This document shows, one piece after another, positions 51,744-58,999 of a stretch of DNA of 64,000 bases; positions within the stretch are counted from its first letter, which is position 1, and each line of letters opens with the position of its first letter. The notes below the pieces were generated by a model. The model had not been told where the DNA came from. It did not search any database and saw only the letters and a program-made list of their open reading frames with translations. The translations under genes were made by a program, and so were the position numbers. Source of the DNA: an uncultured Oscillospiraceae bacterium (GTDB taxonomy: Bacteria; Bacillota; Clostridia; Oscillospirales; Oscillospiraceae); contig CALWVV010000001.1 of assembly GCA_944385035.1 (NCBI GenBank), positions 267,107 through 331,106 on the forward strand. The letters are read 5' to 3'.

Positions 51744-53087
51744 ATGCTCTCCGATGAATTTTTACAATTAGGGCAGCATGAAGGTGATTGGGAATACTGG
51801 GAACAAACGGACAAAGAGGTCGTGTCCGGTCATTGGATCATTGAAATTGAGCAGGGCAAACCGGCGCGCTTGTACTGCGATGCAGTCGCCCGGAGATGCT
51901 TTGGCATTTCTGCCAACGACACGCCGGAAATGTGCTATGCCCTGTGGCAGGATAATATTTTTTCTTCTCACATTGCGGAGATGCAGCGTCATGTCAATGA
52001 AATTATTATGGGGGCACGTGGCGACATTACATATCCATGGAAAAATCCAGCGGGTAATACCCTGTATCTGCGCAGCATCGGTATACGGGATAATGGTTAT
52101 CAAAACGGCATTCGTCTGGTGGGAACCTTTCAGGATGTGACCAACGTCATCTGCAGTGAACAAATCAGCAGACGGACCTATCTGAAATCTGATTATTTAT
52201 TGCAGATCCTGGCAGATACCTTTGAGGCGGTGCATGTGATCCAGTTTGACCAGGGCGCTGTTATGCCCGTGCGCGCCATCCTGCCGTTATTTTGGAACGC
52301 GCGTGAATTGGACATTACGCGCTATCTTGAGCTTATGCGGCAGTTCATCCCGCCGAAGGACTGTGAGCTGATCCGAAAATGTATTATCGAACGAAAAGTG
52401 TTTGATCATGGCGGGAATTGTGTCACCAAGTATTCATGGGACTTCAAAAGTGATGCTCTGAAAAAAGACGGCTGCTATAATATCCTGCTTAGTTTAGATC
52501 CCAACGTCAGCAAAAACGATATGATCCTTGCCATTCGGGATGTTTCCGAACTTGAAAACAACAGAAATGCTGTCAGTACCCTGAAGCATATGTCCGAAAT
52601 AGACAGTCTCACCAACGTCTTCAACCGTGCTGCCATTGAGAAAAAAATGAGCAAGTACATTACGGGTCATCCAGATGAGCCGGGACTTGTGCTGCTGTTG
52701 GATCTGGACAACTTCAAACAGATCAATGATGTGTTTGGTCATATTGAAGGCGACAATTTTCTCATCGAATTGGCGGAAAAACTGAGACAATTTTGCCGCA
52801 GTACCGATATCATCAGCAGGCTCGGCGGCGATGAGTTCATGATTTTTATGCCCAATGTGAAGGAACAATATATTACCTCTCTGGTCTCCCGAATCATCAA
52901 TGGCATACGCAAGGAGTACCACAAGGCAGACGTTGCTTTTGAGGTAACGGCTTCTATCGGTATTGCGCATTATCCTGAGGACGGCCGCTCTTTTGCTGAG
53001 CTTTATCACTGTGCAGACCTTGCGCTTTACAATGCAAAACGAAAAGGAAAAAATTGTTATTCGCGCTATCAGAATACAGTTTTGTGA
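51744..53087 (+). CDS. PAS-GGDEF diguanylate cyclase
   Basis: 447 aa, cytoplasmic: no membrane span. A PAS-like N-terminal domain (about 20-135, ending VGTFQDVTN) and a middle region of unclear type (about 145-270) precede a GGDEF domain with intact SRLGGDEFMIF near residue 368 and DLDNFKQINDVFGHIEGD. An RxxD inhibitory site is not obvious. ATG with GAGGGGGAAG upstream. 46 nt after the preceding phosphodiesterase gene, so probably same transcript. Confidence 0.93.
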   Translation: MLSDEFLQLGQHEGDWEYWEQTDKEVVSGHWIIEIEQGKPARLYCDAVARRCFGISANDTPEMCYALWQDNIFSSHIAEMQRHVNEIIMGARGDITYPWKNPAGNTLYLRSIGIRDNGYQNGIRLVGTFQDVTNVICSEQISRRTYLKSDYLLQILADTFEAVHVIQFDQGAVMPVRAILPLFWNARELDITRYLELMRQFIPPKDCELIRKCIIERKVFDHGGNCVTKYSWDFKSDALKKDGCYNILLSLDPNVSKNDMILAIRDVSELENNRNAVSTLKHMSEIDSLTNVFNRAAIEKKMSKYITGHPDEPGLVLLLDLDNFKQINDVFGHIEGDNFLIELAEKLRQFCRSTDIISRLGGDEFMIFMPNVKEQYITSLVSRIINGIRKEYHKADVAFEVTASIGIAHYPEDGRSFAELYHCADLALYNAKRKGKNCYSRYQNTVL

Positions 53088-53180
53088 GAAGCTTTCAGCT
53101 CGATTCCCTGAACACTGGGAAATGAGGGACAGGGAAGAGAGATTTTTGGAACACTATGACAGACTGCGAGATGTTATGAT

Positions 53181-56042
53181 GTGAAGCATTTAAAGAATAA
53201 CATAGTTTTATGGATCGTCGGTATCACGCTGATTTTCAATCTTCTTCCGGTTCAGACGCAGGCGGCGTCTGACCACGTTGTGCGTGTGGCCTTTCCCATA
53301 CAAGGCACTATATCCTACATTGATGAAAACGGAAATTATGCCGGATACCTGGTGGACTACTTGAACCAGTTGACCTTATTTACCGACTGGGAGATCGAGT
53401 ATGTCCAGGCGGAAGGAGACATCAACACCCAGCTTTCCACCCTGCTCAAGCAACTGCAAAACGGTGAGATCGACATGATGGGCACTATGAACCGCAATGC
53501 AGCTCTGGAGGAACTGTTCCTGTATCCCAGCTACAGCTATGGATCTACCTATACTGTTCTGGCTGTCAGGGATGATTCCACCTATATGAAGGAGAATTTT
53601 TCCAACTGGGATGGAATTACCATTGCCGCCTACCCTGGATTGGCTGCCAGAATGGAGCTATTTGACCAGTATGCCAAGGTCAACGGATTTACCTATGAGG
53701 TCGTAAACTACGATAGCTTTGATGAAGTAATCAATGCCGTTTATAGCGGCGAAACAGATGCCGCACTTCAGGTAGATATTGCGATGCCGGACGGTTTGAG
53801 AAGCATCGGGTATTTTTCTCCCACACCATACTATTTTGCGCTGGCCCCCACCCGTCAGGATCTGCTTCCTGAGCTCAATTCTGCCCTGGAGATTATGTCC
53901 CTTTCATATGAGAGCCTGGAGCAGGAGTTGTACGAGCGCTACTTCCTGGATTCCGATCATTTCCGCGCCTCGAAAGAGGAGCTGGAATATATCCGGTCAT
54001 TGGGGACCCTTCGCGTTTTGTTTTTTGAGGGAAACGCACCGTTCCAATATATAAAAGATGGTGCGCTGACAGGCTTTTCTGTAGAGTATTTTAACGATTT
54101 TGCCAAGAGCGTTGGGCTGCAATACGAAGTCGTGCTGGAAGATGACCCTGGGGACGCACTCCAATTGATCAAGGATAACCAGGTTGATTTAGTCGCCTGT
54201 ATCGCAACGGATTCTGCCCTTTCTTATGAAAAAGGAATCCGTCTGACTCTTCCCTACTTCCATAGCTGTGCCAGCCGCACTTACTCTGTAGAGCACAACC
54301 ACACAGATGGAGAAGTGCTGCAATTTGACCTGAACACAGAGCAAGCCCTGAAAAATATCCTGTCCAACCCGGACAGCTGTACCTGGATGGACGAATATTC
54401 TTTGAATTATTACATGCGCAAAAAGGTGGTTTATGATGATGTTGTGACAGACTGGGCAGATACGAAGGAATTCTCTTATGCTGTTGCTGTGACAAATTCC
54501 CTGCCCAATGCTGACATGATGGTCTCGCTCTTAAACCAATTTTCCAGCTCCATCAGCAACCAGGATACACAAGCCCGCCTGTCCAGCTATCTTTTGGATG
54601 ACATTGAATATACCCCGCTGGAATGGGTCCTGGCAAACATAATCCCCATTGTGCTTGGTTCTTTGCTCTTCCTATTCTGTGTTATTGTGCTGGCTTTCTA
54701 CGGCTATCACAAAAAAGTGGCATATAACGCGCTGGTCAATGAAAACAAGCTGCTCCAGCTTTCCAGCCACGATGAATTAACAGGCGCCTATAACCGGAAT
54801 TATTTCTGCAAGCTTACAGATCAGAAAATCAAAAATCATGAACCATGGTCCCTGATCGGCTTGAATATTCACAACTTTAAGTATATCAATGATACTTACG
54901 GCACATACCGGGCAGACCAGCTTCTGTGCAAAATGAAGGATATTTTGCAGGATGATCTGAAAGCTGGTGAATTGCTCTGCCGTCCCACCGCCGATTCCTT
55001 TTACCTTGCCACTTCAGAGTGCCAGTCTGAGGACATCCGGCGGCGCATAAACCGGTTGGAACCCCTGCTGAAAGCGATGGCGGACGATCTCTTGGACGGC
55101 TATCGGCTGTCGATTTACTGCGGCGCCATTTCCTCCGGGACCGTTCTGGATTTGTCCAGCACCCAGGCAAATCTGAATTGTCTCATGGTGGCGTTGGCCC
55201 ATGCAAAGCAATCCGGCGACAGCAATGTTTGTGTGTATGATGATTCCATCCACCAGCAGGAACAGCTGCGCCAATATATCGAAGCCAACATGTACCGTGC
55301 GCTTGAAGAGGGGGAATATCAAGTTTATCTCCAGCCCAAAATGAATTTGCACACCGGCAAAGTGGAAAGTGCCGAAGCTCTGGTCCGCTGGCAAACAAAG
55401 GAACGCGGACTTCTGTTTCCAAATCAATTTATTCCTCTGTTTGAGCAAAACGGGTTCTGTAAGCAGCTGGACCTCTACATGCTGGAAAAGTCATGTCAGC
55501 TGCTGAGGGAGTGGATGGATGAGGGAAACCCTCCTATTTCCATCTCCATCAATCAGACAAAGTCCCTGTTTGTCAGCGATGACTACTTGGATAAGCTGCT
55601 GGAAATCACCTCCCGTTATCAGATCTCGCCCCAGTATATCGTGCTGGAAATCCTGGAAGGCTTGGCGTTTGAAAACATTGAGGAGCTGAACAACACCATC
55701 GCGCGTCTCCATAAAGCCGGATTCCGGGTGTCAATGGATGATTTCGGTTCCGGATATTCATCGCTGAACACCCTAGGAAAGCTGCACATTGATCAGATCA
55801 AATTGGACCGTATGTTTTTGATGGATTTAAGAGATGATCAAAAGTCCTCTCAAAATGACGTGATGCTTCTGATTTTTGCGCTGGCTAAGAAACTAGGCAT
55901 CGAGACCGTCACAGAGGGCGTAGAGACCCGTGAGGACGAGGCGCTGATCCAATCTATGGGATGCAACTACGGCCAGGGGTATTATTACAGCATGCCCATC
56001 CCTGTGAAAGATTTCTACAACATTTTCCTAAAGAAGACTTGA
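53181..56042 (+). CDS. Dual solute-binding-domain GGDEF(degenerate)-EAL phosphodiesterase
   Basis: 953 aa. A signal/anchor (IVLWIVGITLIFNLLPVQTQ) leads to two SBP family 3 domains, about 30-260 (starting VVRVAFPIQGTISYIDENGN) and 265-470 (LGTLRVLFFEGNAPFQYIKD). These fold like amino-acid-binding proteins. TM near 480-505, then a GGDEF-like domain with PTADSF in place of GGDEF, and an intact EAL domain (SAEALVRW, LEILEGLAF, DDFGSGYSSL, QIKLDRMFL, VTEGVET, YGQGYYYSMP). Predicted to break down c-di-GMP under control of an external small molecule, perhaps an amino acid. GTG start chosen because it just precedes the signal; ribosome site weak (GCGAG). Close paralogue of the last gene of the array. 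Confidence 0.9.
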   Translation: MKHLKNNIVLWIVGITLIFNLLPVQTQAASDHVVRVAFPIQGTISYIDENGNYAGYLVDYLNQLTLFTDWEIEYVQAEGDINTQLSTLLKQLQNGEIDMMGTMNRNAALEELFLYPSYSYGSTYTVLAVRDDSTYMKENFSNWDGITIAAYPGLAARMELFDQYAKVNGFTYEVVNYDSFDEVINAVYSGETDAALQVDIAMPDGLRSIGYFSPTPYYFALAPTRQDLLPELNSALEIMSLSYESLEQELYERYFLDSDHFRASKEELEYIRSLGTLRVLFFEGNAPFQYIKDGALTGFSVEYFNDFAKSVGLQYEVVLEDDPGDALQLIKDNQVDLVACIATDSALSYEKGIRLTLPYFHSCASRTYSVEHNHTDGEVLQFDLNTEQALKNILSNPDSCTWMDEYSLNYYMRKKVVYDDVVTDWADTKEFSYAVAVTNSLPNADMMVSLLNQFSSSISNQDTQARLSSYLLDDIEYTPLEWVLANIIPIVLGSLLFLFCVIVLAFYGYHKKVAYNALVNENKLLQLSSHDELTGAYNRNYFCKLTDQKIKNHEPWSLIGLNIHNFKYINDTYGTYRADQLLCKMKDILQDDLKAGELLCRPTADSFYLATSECQSEDIRRRINRLEPLLKAMADDLLDGYRLSIYCGAISSGTVLDLSSTQANLNCLMVALAHAKQSGDSNVCVYDDSIHQQEQLRQYIEANMYRALEEGEYQVYLQPKMNLHTGKVESAEALVRWQTKERGLLFPNQFIPLFEQNGFCKQLDLYMLEKSCQLLREWMDEGNPPISISINQTKSLFVSDDYLDKLLEITSRYQISPQYIVLEILEGLAFENIEELNNTIARLHKAGFRVSMDDFGSGYSSLNTLGKLHIDQIKLDRMFLMDLRDDQKSSQNDVMLLIFALAKKLGIETVTEGVETREDEALIQSMGCNYGQGYYYSMPIPVKDFYNIFLKKT

Positions 56043-56193
56043 TATCACTCAATACTTCCAATGATTTTCCCAAAAGCAGCGCACGTTCCATTTACAGGAG
56101 CCATGCTATGAAGAAGCCTGCCGCTGCTGTGAGCTTTTGGGCAATTCAGGGTCTACCAAACAAAATTTCATTCCCTGAGAGGTGATATTATCG

Positions 56194-57579
56194 ATGGAGT
56201 CAAGCGCCGGATTGAAAAAGAGATTGGGGATTATCTTATACGTTACGGTCTTTTTGGTCGTAGAAGTGATATTTGGCTGTTTCATTCTGGAATCCAGAAG
56301 ATTTATTTTGGAGAACTCCATAAAGCATGGCGGCTACCTGGCCCAAGCGCAGATGGAAAAAATCGAAACGCAGATGCAGGGATATGCCTTCTCCGTGGAA
56401 CTGGCCGGAAAGTATCTGGACGATATGGTTGAACTGCACACACCTGAGGCGCAGATCCAGCAGTGGATGAAATCTTATTGCGAGAAGATCACCGAGCGGT
56501 TTGGCAACAATGTTCTGGACATCTATGCCGTTCTGGATGGCGGTATCGTCGCCGCAAACCCGTGGGAGAGGGACGAGGACTACGACTTTTTGTCCAAATC
56601 CTGGTATACGGATGCGGTGGAGGCAGCGCCGGGTACCATTGTGTTTTCTGATCTGTATCAGGATGCCGTTACCGGGCAGGATGTATTCACAATGTCCCTT
56701 GCACTTGCCGACGCTCACAATGTGGTCGCCATAGATGTGTATCTCACCAGCGAGAACTGGATGGGCTTTTCCGAGCTGGCAGACGGCTACGGTCTACTGG
56801 TCTATGATCCCAATCAAACACTGGCGTATTCCATCGGGCACATAGACCTCGGCACAGTTCAGGCGGATGTACTGGCCGATACCTCCAACGAAGTCTCCCA
56901 TTATGCGGGGTCTATTAAGGAGGACTACAATCTCTATGCATGTAACCTGAGCAGCGGCTGGAGCGTAGTCATGGCAATTCCAAGAGAGAATCTGATTTCC
57001 CCGAAACACATGCTCCTGATGAATCTCGGACTTGGTCTGAATGTTCTGAACATGGTCATCGCAACAACGCTCATCATACGGCATTTTCACAACAGCAGAT
57101 ACATTCGCCAGGATGCTTTGACCGGCCTTTTGAACAAATCCTATCTGATCAAGCAAATCCGCAGGCGGCTCAAACGATCCGGCGGCACACTGCTGATCGT
57201 TGATGTGGACAACTTTAAACAGGTCAATGACAACTATGGCCATGACCACGGCGATCTGGTTCTCGTGCAGATCGCAGAGGTGCTGCAGTCTTGTTTCCGG
57301 AAAACGGACTGCATCGGCAGATTTGGCGGCGACGAATTTATCATCTATGTAGACGAATTTCTCACAGACACTGTTCTGAATGACAAGGTACAGGATGTGC
57401 TCCGCCGGGTGGCTGTGCTGTCAAATCAATATCCCCTGAGCGGCCTGACCATTAGTATTGGCGGCTGCCGCTGTAAAAAGGGCGATAAGTATAATGAAGT
57501 GTTCAAGCGTGCGGATGAAGCGTTATACGAAGTCAAAAACAGCGGAAAATGCGGTTTTGCCATAAAACTTAATACATAA
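56194..57579 (+). CDS. Cache-domain membrane diguanylate cyclase
   Basis: 461 aa. TM1 (LYVTVFLVVEVIFGCFIL), a dCache-like sensor (about 35-280; typical motif WYTDAVEAAPGTIVFSDLYQ), TM2 (LLMNLGLGLNVLNMVIATTL), then GGDEF with intact GRFGGDEFIIY and DVDNFKQVNDNYGHDHGD. Expected to make c-di-GMP. The ATG has GAGAGGTGAT about 8 nt upstream and is preferred over a GTG 12 nt earlier. A terminator follows. Confidence 0.92.
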   Translation: MESSAGLKKRLGIILYVTVFLVVEVIFGCFILESRRFILENSIKHGGYLAQAQMEKIETQMQGYAFSVELAGKYLDDMVELHTPEAQIQQWMKSYCEKITERFGNNVLDIYAVLDGGIVAANPWERDEDYDFLSKSWYTDAVEAAPGTIVFSDLYQDAVTGQDVFTMSLALADAHNVVAIDVYLTSENWMGFSELADGYGLLVYDPNQTLAYSIGHIDLGTVQADVLADTSNEVSHYAGSIKEDYNLYACNLSSGWSVVMAIPRENLISPKHMLLMNLGLGLNVLNMVIATTLIIRHFHNSRYIRQDALTGLLNKSYLIKQIRRRLKRSGGTLLIVDVDNFKQVNDNYGHDHGDLVLVQIAEVLQSCFRKTDCIGRFGGDEFIIYVDEFLTDTVLNDKVQDVLRRVAVLSNQYPLSGLTISIGGCRCKKGDKYNEVFKRADEALYEVKNSGKCGFAIKLNT

Positions 57580-57585
57580 GTGTAG

Positions 57586-57646
57586 AATAACCCTGCCCAA
57601 CCGGAACAAATGGCTGATATTTGTTTGGATGAGGCAGGGTTATTTT
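57586..57646 (+). terminator. Terminator inside the c-di-GMP array
   Basis: AATAACCCTGCC pairs with GGCAGGGTTATT, with a second inner stem (AACAAAT/ATTTGTT), followed by TTATAC after T residues. It divides the array into a four-gene and a two-gene unit. Confidence 0.85.
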
Positions 57647-57933
57647 ATACCTGAAGCTTCTCTCCGCAACGGGATTGCCCGCGCCGCGTATCAGCGGATG
57701 CCGTCTGCTTTTGCTGCTTCCATTTAGCATGAAATTTTTTTCAAAAATGGAAGAATAAAGAATAATATATTGTAGAAATTGGGAACAGATGGTAGAATAT
57801 ATACAGCAGTCTTAGTAGGGCTCCCTCCAAACAAAGCGGCGGTGCAGACATGCAAGCAAGGATCAGTGCCATAGTTACATCGGTAATGGCCCAAGAACAT
57901 GCATTGCAGTTATTTTGCTTAAAGGAGCTATGA
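57647..57933 (+). promoter_or_regulatory. Leader and promoter of the second c-di-GMP unit
   Basis: TTGTAG (57770-57775) and TAGAAT (57793-57798) are 17 nt apart. They lie about 135 nt upstream of the GTG start, leaving a leader with no recognised riboswitch. Nothing else seen. Confidence 0.5.
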
Positions 57934-58908
57934 GTGGATATGATGGATTTTAATCTATTTACCCAACAGATGTGGCAAACCTATTTTGCGGATCTGAACG
58001 AAGATGGAAGTCATCCCATTCAAAACTTTATCGATCCGACCTGCACAATTATCGGAACGGGCAAGCATGAAATCTACCAAACTGCGCAAGAATTTCAAAC
58101 CGCTATGTACGAAGAATTTTCCGAGCGTAACAATATTCAATTTCAGTTTCGGGATTTTTGGTGCGACTCGGTTTTTCTGTCGGAAGACCTTTGTCTGGTA
58201 TATGGAGAAATCTATATTTACTGGGAAAGCGAAGATAAAGAAACTACCATTGATATGGACAGCCGTTTCTCTATAGTCTACCGCCGCAGAGAGGATGAAT
58301 GGAAAATCATTCACATTCACCACTCGCTGCCCAACATTGAGCAGACAGACGGAGAGTACTATCCCAAAACCCTTCTGAACCAATTTAATGAAGAAATGGT
58401 AAAGATGGAATACCTGCGCACATTGGCTGAGCGGGATGGTCTGACCGGCTTAGTCAACTACCGCACCTTTCAGGAACGCTGTAAGCACTATGTGGATGCA
58501 AATCCCTCTTGCTGGCTTTTTATCATTGACGTAGACAAATTCAAAGAGATCAACGATACCTTCGGCCATATGTCTGGAAACCGTGTACTCAAAAAAATGG
58601 CCATGACACTAAACAATATGGTCCGCTCTTCTGACATAGTATGCCGAATGGGGGGTGATGAGTTTGTCCTTCTTTGCAGCGGCATTGCAAACGAGGAGCA
58701 GGCACGCACCTTTACGCAGAGAATAAAAAAGGCCATGGCAGACGCCGGAAAAGGCGAGAAAGCCTGGACAAGCATTTCCATTGGAAAGGCAAGACTTTCT
58801 GCTGCCGACAAGTTGGAAGATATCATTGAGGCGGCAGATGCCGATCTGTATCACGACAAGAAAAATAACCGCCAGCCCCCTGTCTCAGCAAATTTAGTTG
58901 AAAGATAA
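57934..58908 (+). CDS. SnoaL-like-GGDEF diguanylate cyclase
   Basis: 324 aa, soluble. The first 140 residues resemble a SnoaL/NTF2-type alpha-beta cone (MWQTYFADLNEDG, then FIDPTCTIIGTGKHEIYQTA and SRFSIVYRRREDEWKIIHIH), a fold used for ligand pockets or dimers. Residues 165-320 are GGDEF with intact CRMGGDEFVLL and DVDKFKEINDTFGHMSGN. GTG start with AAAGGAG 6 nt upstream. Expected to make c-di-GMP in response to an internal cue. Confidence 0.9.
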   Translation: MDMMDFNLFTQQMWQTYFADLNEDGSHPIQNFIDPTCTIIGTGKHEIYQTAQEFQTAMYEEFSERNNIQFQFRDFWCDSVFLSEDLCLVYGEIYIYWESEDKETTIDMDSRFSIVYRRREDEWKIIHIHHSLPNIEQTDGEYYPKTLLNQFNEEMVKMEYLRTLAERDGLTGLVNYRTFQERCKHYVDANPSCWLFIIDVDKFKEINDTFGHMSGNRVLKKMAMTLNNMVRSSDIVCRMGGDEFVLLCSGIANEEQARTFTQRIKKAMADAGKGEKAWTSISIGKARLSAADKLEDIIEAADADLYHDKKNNRQPPVSANLVER

Positions 58909-58999
58909 GTATGATCGTATACCATCGCAAAACATATTTGCATTGTTACAAAAGGATCGTCATAGCTACATAGCTATTCAAGAGAGGATCTGTGTTATC

